Source: Proteobacteria bacterium UBA652
Lineage (GTDB): Bacteria > Pseudomonadota > Gammaproteobacteria > Nitrosococcales > Methylophagaceae
Assembly: GCA_002299915.1 (NCBI GenBank)
Contig: DBOG01000018.1
Span: 1 to 12,531, forward strand
Direction: 5' to 3'
Length of the DNA: 12,531 nucleotides
A program made the translations under genes and the position numbers. The number at the start of each line of letters is the position of its first letter. Positions within the stretch are counted from its first letter, which is position 1. The notes beneath the pieces are model-generated. The model saw only the letters and a list, made by a program, of their open reading frames with translations, did not search any database and was not told where the DNA came from. Of this stretch, positions 4,910-12,531 are shown one piece after another.

Positions 4910-7084
4910 ATGAGTGGAAATGAATCTCGCCTACAAGCGATTTACCAAATAACAAACCGTGAGCCAACGCTAACGAAAATGACCAAACCATTAGAAAAGA
5001 TTTGGGCAACCGATGTCTTTACCTTGGCTAAAATGGAAGAAGCTTTATCTAAAAAAGCATTTAAAGCAATGCAAAAAACAGTTCAATCTGGTGCCGCTTT
5101 AGATGAAGCAACCGCCGATGTCGTTGCTGCTGCAATGAAAGATTGGGCGATGGCGAAAGGTGCTAAGTTCTATTCTCATATTTTCTACCCAATGACCAAT
5201 GCCACTGCTGAAAAGCACGATGGTTTTATCATTTCTAGCCCAGATGGTCGCGCAATTACGGAATTTACCGGTGGCTTATTGATTAAAGGCGAACCCGATG
5301 GTTCTTCTTTCCCAAATGGGAGCATTCGCACAACTAATGCAGCGCGGGGTTACACAGCATGGGATCCCACCAGCCCAGCGTATATAATGCACACTGATAA
5401 CGGCGCGACCTTAATGATTCCAAGTATCTTTATGTCTTGGACTGGCGAAGCACTCGATAAGAAAACCCCATTATTGCGTTCAAACGCAGCCATGAACAAA
5501 GCAGGTCAGAAAGTGTTATCTTTAATGGGTGAAACAGACATCGCCACATTGAACTCTAGCTGTGGTGCTGAACAAGAATATTTCTTAGTGGATACTAACT
5601 TTGCCAATAGCCGCCCTGATTTATTACTTGCAGGTCGTACGCTATTTGGCGCGCCACCAGCGAAAGGTCAAGAATTTGATGATCATTACTTTGGTGCGAT
5701 TCCAGAGCGTGTTCAAGTATTTATGCAAGACTTCGAAGATCGTCTTTATCGCTTAGGTATCCCTGCGAAAACACATCATAACGAAGTGGCGCCTGGTCAA
5801 TTTGAAATTGCCCCTTATTTTGAAGCGGCTAACGTGGCGGCTGATCATCAACAAATGATGATGACCTTGCTTAAGCTGACAGCGAAAAAACATGGCTTTA
5901 CCTGTTTATTACATGAAAAACCATTTGCAGGTATTAACGGTTCTGGTAAACACGTGAACTGGTCTGTGGGGAATCCAACGCAAGGTAACTTGCTCGATCC
6001 AGGTGATACCCCTGAGAAAAACCTTAATTTCTTATTATTCTGTGGTGCGGTTATTCGTGGCGTGCATTTGCATGGCCCATTATTGCGTGCAGTCATTGCA
6101 TCAGCAGGTAATGACCACCGCTTGGGTGCAAACGAAGCACCGCCTGCAATCTTATCTGTTTACTTGGGTGACCAGCTTGAAAAAGTATTCCAAGATATTA
6201 AAAGCGGTAAGATTAAAGCCTCAAAAAGCGGCGGTATGACTGATTTAGGTCTCGCTCAAATCCTTGATTTTGAGCGCGACCCAGGTGATCGTAACCGAAC
6301 GTCGCCATTTGCTTTCACCGGTAATCGTTTCGAATTCCGTGCAGTCGGTTCAGCCCAATCTGTATCGGGTCCATTGATTGCAATGAACACCATGCTGGCT
6401 GATTCTTTAGAGTGGATCGCTGGTAAACTAAAAACGGTATTGAAAGGCAAAACAAGCCAAGCAGATGCCGTTGTCACCGTGTTGAAAGAATTGATGACTG
6501 ACCATGGCAATGCTGTCTTTGGCGGTGATGGTTATTCTTCTGAGTGGCATGAAATGGCGGTTAAAAAACGCGGTTTGAAAAACATTCCAACCACCGCTGA
6601 TGCTTTGCCTGCATTACAAGAAGCTTCTGTTAAAAAACTATTTAAAAGTACGGGTGTGTTCTCTCCTATCGAGTTAGAAAGCCGCTTTGAAGTGTATACA
6701 GAGCAATATGTATTGTCTATTGAAGTAGAAGCCAAACTAGTGGTGGACATGGCGACAACCATTATCTACCCTGCCGCAACACGCTACTTATCTGATCTTG
6801 CACTGACTAGCGCAAGCGCATCAGAGATGGGCGTACCACTTGATAATTCTGTTGCGGCAACGGTTGCCTCAGAAATCAATGACATGATGGTAGCCGTCGA
6901 TAAACTGAGCACTGCCTTAGAGAAAGATAAATTCAAATCAATGACAGCACATATGCAATTCTGTGCCAATGACATTCGAGACTTGATGGATGAAGTACGG
7001 GCACATGCTGATGCATTAGAAACGTTGGTGGCAGATGATATGTGGCCTTTACCTAAGTATCAAGAAATGCTATTCATTAAATAA
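4910..7084 (+). CDS. glnN: Glutamine synthetase type III
   Basis: ATP-dependent synthesis of glutamine from glutamate and ammonia; cytosolic. At 724 residues it has the length of type III enzymes, far longer than GlnA (about 470). After the GSIII-specific N-terminal region come the catalytic blocks: the metal-binding stretch GAEQEYFLVD (219-228), HHNEVAPGQFEIAP (289-302), GSGKHVNWS (344-352), NDHRLGANEAPPAI (401-414) and NRTSPFAFTGNRFEFRAVGS (462-481), followed by the helical GSIII C-terminal domain to about 724. There is no adenylylation-type GlnA tail. The gene ends in tandem TAA TGA stops. It is preceded by two palindromes and a good ribosome binding site, and is monocistronic: divergent from the TIGR03032 gene and convergent with nlpD. 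Type III enzymes are best known from Bacteroidetes and cyanobacteria and are less common in gammaproteobacteria, so transfer is possible, though base use does not stand out by eye. Confidence 0.95.
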   Translation: MSGNESRLQAIYQITNREPTLTKMTKPLEKIWATDVFTLAKMEEALSKKAFKAMQKTVQSGAALDEATADVVAAAMKDWAMAKGAKFYSHIFYPMTNATAEKHDGFIISSPDGRAITEFTGGLLIKGEPDGSSFPNGSIRTTNAARGYTAWDPTSPAYIMHTDNGATLMIPSIFMSWTGEALDKKTPLLRSNAAMNKAGQKVLSLMGETDIATLNSSCGAEQEYFLVDTNFANSRPDLLLAGRTLFGAPPAKGQEFDDHYFGAIPERVQVFMQDFEDRLYRLGIPAKTHHNEVAPGQFEIAPYFEAANVAADHQQMMMTLLKLTAKKHGFTCLLHEKPFAGINGSGKHVNWSVGNPTQGNLLDPGDTPEKNLNFLLFCGAVIRGVHLHGPLLRAVIASAGNDHRLGANEAPPAILSVYLGDQLEKVFQDIKSGKIKASKSGGMTDLGLAQILDFERDPGDRNRTSPFAFTGNRFEFRAVGSAQSVSGPLIAMNTMLADSLEWIAGKLKTVLKGKTSQADAVVTVLKELMTDHGNAVFGGDGYSSEWHEMAVKKRGLKNIPTTADALPALQEASVKKLFKSTGVFSPIELESRFEVYTEQYVLSIEVEAKLVVDMATTIIYPAATRYLSDLALTSASASEMGVPLDNSVAATVASEINDMMVAVDKLSTALEKDKFKSMTAHMQFCANDIRDLMDEVRAHADALETLVADDMWPLPKYQEMLFIK

Positions 7085-7088
7085 TGAC

Positions 7089-7217
7089 CTCGCATGATTC
7101 ATCTTTTCCGGCATGGCGGCGTTATAAATAACCCAAAAATTATCACGTACTTAAACGTACGCTGCGCTTTTTAGAACATTTATGCCTTGCCATGACGAAA
7201 AATCTATCTCATGCAAG
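7089..7217. repeat. Imperfect palindromic intergenic repeat
   Basis: The left arm from 7089 (with GCATGA, TTTTCCGGCATGGC and ATAAAT) is matched by the reverse complement of 7178-7217 (GCATGA, TTTTTCGTCATGGC, ATAAAT) at roughly two thirds of positions. The centre holds CGTAC (7146-7150) and GTACG (7157-7161), an exact 5-bp hairpin. No coding frame is credible. It resembles the dispersed palindromic repeats found between genes in some gammaproteobacteria; the family is not identified. Confidence 0.5.
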
Positions 7218-7237
7218 ATCTTATCGATTTTAAAAAC

Positions 7238-7267
7238 AAAAAGGCCGCTAAATAAGCGGCCTTTTTT
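7238..7267. terminator. Bidirectional rho-independent terminator between glnN and nlpD
   Basis: AAGGCCGCT (7241-7249) and AGCGGCCTT (7255-7263) form a perfect GC-rich stem with a 5-base AAATA loop, extended by A-T pairs to about 12 bp. It has T-runs on both strands (7262-7267 on plus; the A-rich stretch before 7241 on minus). It serves glnN from the left and the nlpD operon from the right; the nlpD stop is only two bases away. Confidence 0.9.
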
Positions 7268-7268
7268 A

Positions 7269-8030
7269 TTACTGTCGTTTTGGTAACAATTGTAGTGGAT
7301 TGATGGGCCGACCATCATATCTGATTTCAAAATGAAGTTTATGTCGCTGGGTGCCTGTTTTCCCTAGCAATGCAATTTTCTGCCCCGCGGCAACCCATTG
7401 CCCTTCTTTAACCAATAAGGTTTGGTTGTGAGCATAGGCGCTGAGATAAACATCATCATGTTTAACGATGAGTAAATTACCATATCGAGGCAGCCCATTG
7501 CCGCTATAAACCACTTTCCCTGCCGCTGCTGCAAAAATAAGTTCTCCTGGTTTCCCCGCAATATCAATTCCTTTATTGCCAGGTTCGTTTGCCGAATAGC
7601 TTTCAATGATCTTGCCACGAAGCGGCCAACGCCAAGTGATCTGCTTCGCCGATGGATGCGTCACTGTAGCGGGTGTCGAGGTGGGTTTATTTTGCTGCTT
7701 TGGAATAGCAGCCACTTTACTTGTTGGGATCCGTAGCCGCTGGCCAACATGAATAGTGTAAGGCGGATTAATGCCATTGTAACTGGCCAGCTTTTTATAA
7801 TCTTGTCGATAACGCCAGCTGATGGAATACAGCGTATCCCCAGGTTTGACTATATAGCCTTTGCCTTGCGATGCTGTCGCTTGGGGGCGTTTATTTGCTT
7901 GCGTTGTTTGTGATTTTGTTGTTTGCCCCGTATCGCCGTTAAGTGTACCAACGGGTGCTAAAGGTCGGTTACCACAAGCAGAGAGTGATAATATCAGTAA
8001 TATAAATCCATATAATTGAAGCTGGCGCAT
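7269..8030 (-). CDS. nlpD: NlpD-type LysM/LytM lipoprotein, amidase activator
   Basis: Outer-membrane lipoprotein that in E. coli activates the peptidoglycan amidase AmiC at the septum. With the ATG at 8030 the protein has 253 residues and begins with a lipoprotein signal peptide ending in LSAC (Cys19). The frame runs further upstream, but that part is antisense-free overlap with yqaA and lacks a signal. A LysM domain (GYIVKPGDTLYSISWRYR...LRIP) covers about 58-102, then a Thr/Pro/Gln-rich linker, then a LytM/M23 domain (about 152-248) that closely follows E. coli NlpD: NKGIDIAG, YGNLLIVKH, YLSAYAHN, KLHFEIRYDGRPINPL. The zinc ligands of active M23 enzymes are altered: Asn replaces the first His (NKGID), and Lys replaces the first His of HxH (KLH). 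It is therefore a non-catalytic activator type. The start overlaps the yqaA stop (TAATG), suggesting coupling. Confidence 0.93.
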   Translation of the reverse strand: MRQLQLYGFILLILSLSACGNRPLAPVGTLNGDTGQTTKSQTTQANKRPQATASQGKGYIVKPGDTLYSISWRYRQDYKKLASYNGINPPYTIHVGQRLRIPTSKVAAIPKQQNKPTSTPATVTHPSAKQITWRWPLRGKIIESYSANEPGNKGIDIAGKPGELIFAAAAGKVVYSGNGLPRYGNLLIVKHDDVYLSAYAHNQTLLVKEGQWVAAGQKIALLGKTGTQRHKLHFEIRYDGRPINPLQLLPKRQ

Positions 8031-8605
8031 TAGAACACTTTCATCACAGTAAAGACCACTACAATCACCGCGATAAGACTCCAACCTAAACGATCCATCC
8101 ATTGTTTCAATTTTGCTTCAAACGGCGCGCCACCCCAACGCATAAGACCCGCCACTAGGAAAAATCGGGCGCCACGTGCTATTAAGGAACCTAAGATGAA
8201 GGGGACCAATGCCATCCCGGCCACGCCTGCTGAAATAGTGAATATTTTATAGGGAATGGGGGTAAACCCTGCCACTAAGATAGCCCAGAAACCCCAGTCT
8301 GAGAACCATCTCTGCGTCATCTCAAAAGCAGCCGCATAATGAGAATCCAATAACCAGGGTGCTATTTTATCAAATGCAAACACACCGATTTCATAACCTA
8401 ATACTCCACCTAACACAGACATTACCGTCGTTAATGCTGCATAATGCCATGCTTTATCTGGTTTTGCCAAACTCATTGGGGCGAGCATAACATCGGGCGG
8501 TACAATAAAAAAAGCAGACTCAGTAAAACTCACCAATGCCAGCCAATACACCGCATAGCGGTGTTTCGCCCACTGCATCGCTTTGGTATAGAGTGCTGCA
8601 AACAT
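8030..8605 (-). CDS. yqaA: YqaA/DedA-like (VTT domain) inner-membrane protein
   Basis: A 191-residue polytopic membrane protein of the YqaA family (SNARE-associated/VTT superfamily); the precise role is unknown, and related DedA proteins are linked to lipid carrier transport. Hydrophobic segments lie at about 18-45 (with SFTESAFFIVPPDVMLAP), 55-80, 108-160 (with the characteristic GFTPIPYKIFTISAGVAG) and 172-190. The conserved Pro pair and Lys in the re-entrant-like segment fit the YqaA subgroup. No signal peptide is present. The start lies 7 bases after the pcm stop and the stop overlaps the nlpD start, so it belongs to the same transcript. A yqaA-like gene between pcm and nlpD is a known arrangement in several gammaproteobacteria. 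The ribosome binding site is weak. Confidence 0.88.
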   Translation of the reverse strand: MFAALYTKAMQWAKHRYAVYWLALVSFTESAFFIVPPDVMLAPMSLAKPDKAWHYAALTTVMSVLGGVLGYEIGVFAFDKIAPWLLDSHYAAAFEMTQRWFSDWGFWAILVAGFTPIPYKIFTISAGVAGMALVPFILGSLIARGARFFLVAGLMRWGGAPFEAKLKQWMDRLGWSLIAVIVVVFTVMKVF

Positions 8606-8612
8606 GTGTATG

Positions 8613-9278
8613 CTATGCCTGTCCGGCTAGTAGCGGTACAAAACTGACGGTTTCAATCACCGTTTCTTCATAATGTCCATCTGCACGATCAATCACCCGT
8701 AAGGTTTGGTTATTTTTATCACCAACCGGAATCACTAGCCGGCCTTGTGGCGCAAGTTGGTCTAATAAGTTTTGCGGAATCTCTTCGGGGGCCGCCGTTA
8801 CAATAATAGCATCATAAGGCCCATGCTCTTCCCAACCCCAACTGCCATCACTGTGTTTAAGACGGATGTTATTAAGCTTCATTTGATAAAATCGTTCGCG
8901 TGCTTGATTTTGTAATGGTGCAATCCGTTCTACGCTAAAGACCCGATCAATCAGCATCGATAACACCGCTGCTTGATAGCCCGAACCCGTGCCAATCTCT
9001 AATACACGTCGTACTGGTATTTTTGTAGCCAACACAATTTCAGTCATCTTCGCCACCGTGTAGGGTTGCGAAATAGTTTGATTGTAGCCAATCGCCAATG
9101 GCGTATCTTCATAGGCACGTGATGCCAATACATCATCATTCATAAACAAATGACGTGGCAACATCTTCATTACATCTAACACCCGCTCATCCGTAATCCC
9201 TTGCGCTTTTAGTCGCGTGATCATCCGATCACGCGTACGCTGCGAGGTCATGCCAATGCCCTGATCCTGCTTAAGCAT
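8613..9278 (-). CDS. pcm: Protein-L-isoaspartate O-methyltransferase
   Basis: SAM-dependent methyltransferase that starts repair of isoaspartyl residues in aged proteins; cytosolic. The 221-residue sequence contains TISQPYTVAKMTE (68-80), the SAM motif VLEIGTGSGYQAAVL (92-106), the acidic FSVERI after the next strand, PYDAIIVTAAPEEIP (about 153-167), LVIPVG, and the closing VSFVPLL, all as in E. coli Pcm. Two starts are plausible. The ATG at 9278 overlaps the surE end by eight bases and has GGAG 10 bases upstream. The ATG at 9251 (MTSQRTRDR) has AGGG 7 bases upstream and aligns better with the E. coli N-terminus. The longer form is given here because of the overlap. It follows surE as in most gammaproteobacteria. 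Confidence 0.95.
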   Translation of the reverse strand: MLKQDQGIGMTSQRTRDRMITRLKAQGITDERVLDVMKMLPRHLFMNDDVLASRAYEDTPLAIGYNQTISQPYTVAKMTEIVLATKIPVRRVLEIGTGSGYQAAVLSMLIDRVFSVERIAPLQNQARERFYQMKLNNIRLKHSDGSWGWEEHGPYDAIIVTAAPEEIPQNLLDQLAPQGRLVIPVGDKNNQTLRVIDRADGHYEETVIETVSFVPLLAGQA

Positions 9279-10029
9279 CTAGGCTAAGCTCCTGTACCCA
9301 AGAAGCAACATCATCTAGGGCTTTATAATGGGTTAAATCAATCTGGATCGGCGTAATCGACACTGCACCTTGTCGAATCGCATGAAAATCTGTGCCTGGG
9401 CCTGCATCTTGCTCCTCTCCAGCGGGCCCTACCCAATATAAAGGCCTCCCACGGGGATCAACTTCTTTCACTACAGGCTCCGCTTTATGTCGATACCCCA
9501 ACCGGGTAGATTCAAAGCCTGTTAATTCACCCACTGGTAAATCAGGCACATTAACATTGAGAATCGTATTAGCAGGTAATCTGCTAGTTTGTAGTTGAGA
9601 AACTAATTTTGTCGCCACCCACGCGGCCGTATCATAATGTGTGGCCTGCTGACCAACCAAGGAGATGGCAATTGCGGGTAACCCTAAAAATCGTCCTTCC
9701 ATCGCAGCGGCGACAGTGCCCGAATACAGTACATCATCCCCTAAATTAGCCCCTTCATTAATCCCCGCCACCACCATATCGGGTTCATCATCCAATAAAC
9801 CCGTAATGGCGAGATGCACACAATCTGTCGGGGTGCCTTCTACCCGATAAAAGCCATTGGAGAGTTGGTTTACACGCAAAGGATTATCCAAGGTTAATGA
9901 ATTGCTCGCGCCACTCCGGTTCCGATCAGGTGCGACCACTGTGACATCTGCTATTTCTGATAAGGCTGCAGCTAAGGTTTCAATGCCTTCAGCCATATAC
10001 CCATCATCATTACTGACCAAAATATGCAT
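9271..10029 (-). CDS. surE: 5'/3'-nucleotidase SurE
   Basis: Metal-dependent nucleoside monophosphate phosphatase (also exopolyphosphatase in E. coli), cytosolic, linked to stationary-phase survival. The 252-residue protein has all SurE marks: MHILVSNDDG with metal ligands D8 and D9, VVAPDRNRSGASNSLTL with ligand S39, GTPTDCVHLAI, VAGINEGANLGDDVLYSGTV with ligand N91, AAAMEGR, ILNVNVPDLP, and DAGPGTDFHAI...SITPIQIDLT. The ATG at 10029 follows the formate dehydrogenase stop by 3 bases. No obvious Shine-Dalgarno precedes it, so coupling to the upstream gene is likely. It overlaps pcm by eight bases. The upstream partner is unusual: truD/ispF or another gene more often precedes surE. Confidence 0.96.
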   Translation of the reverse strand: MHILVSNDDGYMAEGIETLAAALSEIADVTVVAPDRNRSGASNSLTLDNPLRVNQLSNGFYRVEGTPTDCVHLAITGLLDDEPDMVVAGINEGANLGDDVLYSGTVAAAMEGRFLGLPAIAISLVGQQATHYDTAAWVATKLVSQLQTSRLPANTILNVNVPDLPVGELTGFESTRLGYRHKAEPVVKEVDPRGRPLYWVGPAGEEQDAGPGTDFHAIRQGAVSITPIQIDLTHYKALDDVASWVQELSLDA

Positions 10030-10032
10030 TGA

Positions 10033-12531
10033 TTAGTGTTCAACCAATTTATTATCTGATTGACCACCACCATAGCTATGGAATTGTAACGGCTCGCCGC
10101 CTGCAGTCACTTTCACCGCACAATATTTAAATTCAGGGATTTTCGCATCTGGATCCAACGCCGCATTCGATAATTCATTCGCCGCTGCTTCGTAATAGCA
10201 GAAAGCCATAAACACTGCCCCTGTTGGTACCGATTCGTCAGCCCGCGCAATCACAGAGACCGAGCCACGGCGGGTTGATAAGGTCATCAATTCACCCGGT
10301 TTAATCCCCATTTCCGCCAAGCTAAAGGGGTGAATAGTTGCCACTGCTTCTGGTTCCAAAGCATCCAATACATTCGACCGACGTGTCATTGAACCCGTAT
10401 GCCAATGCTCTAACATTCGACCAGTAATCAATACAAATGGATAATCATCATCCGGCCGTTCATCAGGCGGCACAATATCGGCTGGCACAAATAAACCTCG
10501 GCCGCCATCGCGCGGGAAATCTTCGGTGAAAATAATCGCTTCGCCTGGGTCGCCTTCTTCTAAGCAAGGATATACAATCGCCCCTTCTGCTTCCAGCCGT
10601 TCCCATGTCATCCCCGCCATGGTCGGTAATGCTTGTCGCATTTCTGCAAACACATCCGATGCGTCGTTATAATTCCAATCCAACCCTAAGCCGCGCGCCA
10701 TCTCTTGGATGATCCATAAATCTTGTTTGGCATCACCTGGTGGCTCAACCGCCTGTCGTGCTAATTGCACCAAGCAATCGGTATTGGTAAAGGTAGCCGT
10801 TTTCTCTGCAAAGCCTGATGCAGGTAATACCACATCAGCCAAATAGGCTGTTTCTGTCAAGAAAATATCTTGCACCACCATATGCTCTAGTTCAGACATC
10901 GCCAAGCGGGCATGATTTGCATCTGGATCAGACATTGCAGGATTTTCCCCTTCCACATAGAGGCCATGTAGCTTGCCATCATGAATCGCATGCATGATTT
11001 CAACCACTGTTAACCCTGGCTTATTATCCACCTCACAACCCCATAGTGCTTCAAAATAGGCATGGGCTTTTTTATCTGTCACTGGTTGGTAATCTGGGAA
11101 TACCATTGGGATCAAGCCCATATCAGATGCACCTTGCACATTATTCTGCCCACGCAAGGGATGCAAGCCTGTACCCGGCCGGCCAATTTGGCCTGTCATT
11201 AACGCCAATGAAATCAAACAACGCGCATTATCAGTACCATGCACATGCTGTGACACGCCCATGCCCCATAAAATAATCGAACCTTTTGAAGTCGCATATA
11301 AACGCGCTACTTCTTTCAATGTGTCTGCTGGGATGCCACAAATCGGTTCCATTAATTCAGGTGTGTATTTTTCGAGGTGTTTCTGCATAGCCTCGAACCC
11401 TTCCGTACGGTCGGCAATAAAACTCTCATCCACCAAATTTTCAGCGATAATCGTGTGCATCATTGCATTTAACATGGGTACATCGGTACCGGGTTTAAAT
11501 TGCAACTGATAAGTTGCTTCACGTTTCATTTCTGTGCCACGTGGATCCATTAAGATTAGTTTCGCACCATTACGCACCGCATTCTTAATCCAGCTCGCAC
11601 CAACGGGATGGTTCACCGTTGGATTCGCACCGATGATCATAATCACCTCGGCCTTATCCACATCCATCACGGGGTTAGATACTGCACCCGAGCCTAATCC
11701 TTCCAACAACGCAATAACCGATGAAGCATGACATAGCCGCGTACAGTGATCCACATTATTAGTTCTAAACCCAGTTCGTACCAATTTCTGGAACAAATAT
11801 GCTTCTTCATTACTACCTTTCGCGCTACCAAACCCTGCCAACGTATTGGGTCCCTGTTCTGCATTATCACGAATTTTAACAAACCCACCTGCCGCAACGG
11901 CCAAGGCTTCTTCCCATGTCGCTTCACGGAACACGCTGTTCCAATTATTCGGATCAACCGTAAAATCAGCTGTTTTAGGCACATCATCACGACGAATCAA
12001 CGGCTTGGTTAAACGATGAGGATGATGAATATAATCAAAGCCATAGCGCCCTTTCACACATAAACGCCCATCATTAGCAGGCCCATCGCGGCCTTCTATA
12101 TAAATAATTTTGTCGTCTTTCACGTTATACGTCATCTGACAACCGATACCACAGAAAGGACACAGTGAATCTACTTTCTTATCAGGTTCCACTAAGCCCA
12201 CTTCATCAGCAGGCATCAAGGCTCCCGTTGGGCACGCTTCCACACACTCGCCACAAGCCACACACGAACTCTCGCCCATCGCATCATCTTGATCAAACAC
12301 GATATTGGTATAGCGGCCCCGGAAAGCCAAGCCTATTACGTCATTATTTTGTTCATCCCGACACGCACGTACACAACGTGTACATTGAATACAGGCATCT
12401 AGATTCACCGCAATGCCAGGATGTGACAAATCGGCTTCTCGCTGCTCCCGCGCTTCAAACCGCGGCAAACCAATATCCAGCTTACCCGCCCAATAATCTA
12501 ATTCTGAATTCAAGGTGTAAGGTGAATCAAC
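10033..12531 (-). CDS. fdhA: Formate dehydrogenase alpha subunit (molybdopterin, NAD-linked type), 5' end beyond the window
   Basis: Catalytic subunit of a cytosolic molybdenum/tungsten formate dehydrogenase, oxidising formate to CO2. Six in-frame codons precede the TTG at 12513 and the frame reaches the window edge, so this TTG (a Leu codon) is not the start. The N-terminal part, probably including a 2Fe-2S domain, is missing. Counting from the TTG, a ferredoxin-like domain binds two 4Fe-4S clusters (CIQCTRCVRAC 41-51; CVACGECVEACP 84-95). Next is the FDH cluster motif CPFCGIGC (118-125) with C152, and then HCTRLCHASS, where C261 is the expected Mo ligand (Cys, not selenocysteine) beside H262. 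GMGVSQHVHGTDNAR and RGQNNVQGASDMG follow, and the molybdopterin dinucleotide-binding domain (LITGRMLEHWHTGSMTRRS) ends the protein. The subunits for NAD reduction are not in view; surE follows after 3 bases. Confidence 0.93.
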   Translation of the reverse strand, partial: VDSPYTLNSELDYWAGKLDIGLPRFEAREQREADLSHPGIAVNLDACIQCTRCVRACRDEQNNDVIGLAFRGRYTNIVFDQDDAMGESSCVACGECVEACPTGALMPADEVGLVEPDKKVDSLCPFCGIGCQMTYNVKDDKIIYIEGRDGPANDGRLCVKGRYGFDYIHHPHRLTKPLIRRDDVPKTADFTVDPNNWNSVFREATWEEALAVAAGGFVKIRDNAEQGPNTLAGFGSAKGSNEEAYLFQKLVRTGFRTNNVDHCTRLCHASSVIALLEGLGSGAVSNPVMDVDKAEVIMIIGANPTVNHPVGASWIKNAVRNGAKLILMDPRGTEMKREATYQLQFKPGTDVPMLNAMMHTIIAENLVDESFIADRTEGFEAMQKHLEKYTPELMEPICGIPADTLKEVARLYATSKGSIILWGMGVSQHVHGTDNARCLISLALMTGQIGRPGTGLHPLRGQNNVQGASDMGLIPMVFPDYQPVTDKKAHAYFEALWGCEVDNKPGLTVVEIMHAIHDGKLHGLYVEGENPAMSDPDANHARLAMSELEHMVVQDIFLTETAYLADVVLPASGFAEKTATFTNTDCLVQLARQAVEPPGDAKQDLWIIQEMARGLGLDWNYNDASDVFAEMRQALPTMAGMTWERLEAEGAIVYPCLEEGDPGEAIIFTEDFPRDGGRGLFVPADIVPPDERPDDDYPFVLITGRMLEHWHTGSMTRRSNVLDALEPEAVATIHPFSLAEMGIKPGELMTLSTRRGSVSVIARADESVPTGAVFMAFCYYEAAANELSNAALDPDAKIPEFKYCAVKVTAGGEPLQFHSYGGGQSDNKLVEH

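Noticed and set aside
1..12531. CRISPR arrays, tRNA or rRNA genes, prophage or toxin-antitoxin modules
   Set aside because: No regularly spaced repeats, cloverleaf-like sequence or recognisable proteins of these kinds were seen on either strand.

Overview
The window looks like chromosomal DNA of a gammaproteobacterium. The surE–pcm–yqaA–nlpD block is a classic gammaproteobacterial cluster, and the translated SurE, Pcm, NlpD and CysC read like close relatives of the Escherichia coli proteins. Base composition is moderately AT-rich. A molybdenum formate dehydrogenase and a type III glutamine synthetase suggest a metabolically versatile environmental lineage. The order cannot be fixed from the sequence alone.

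Left part (1–4560), accessory in character. An APS kinase gene (cysC) overlaps by ATGA a small GNAT-fold gene. A 207-bp element with ~18-bp terminal inverted repeats fills the gap to the next gene, which is convergent. That gene encodes a secreted protein with an autotransporter-type beta-helical passenger and autochaperone-like region. It ends in a two-repeat dockerin-like EF-hand segment where an outer-membrane beta-barrel would be expected. Behind its promoter lies a degenerate fragment of a second GNAT gene, paralogous to the C-terminus of the intact one. Next comes a TIGR03032/DUF4915-type protein on the minus strand.

Middle (4560–7270). A 350-bp divergent intergenic region carries two perfect palindromes, a sigma70-like promoter for the TIGR03032 gene and an orphan consensus Shine-Dalgarno sequence. 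It leads into glnN (glutamine synthetase III). Downstream are an imperfect palindromic intergenic repeat and a strong bidirectional terminator shared with the convergent nlpD.

Right part (7269–12531), minus strand. A tightly packed series runs formate dehydrogenase alpha subunit (5' end outside the window) – surE – pcm – yqaA – nlpD, with gaps of 3 and 7 nt or short overlaps, so it is probably one transcript. rpoS, the usual neighbour of nlpD, is absent; a terminator stands in its place.

How the genes may work together: the right block joins formate oxidation to housekeeping stress, repair and cell-division functions. The left block may be a cell-surface module, with CysC supplying PAPS, a secreted beta-helical protein, and the GNAT and TIGR03032 proteins of unknown role. 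That last link is inference from proximity only.
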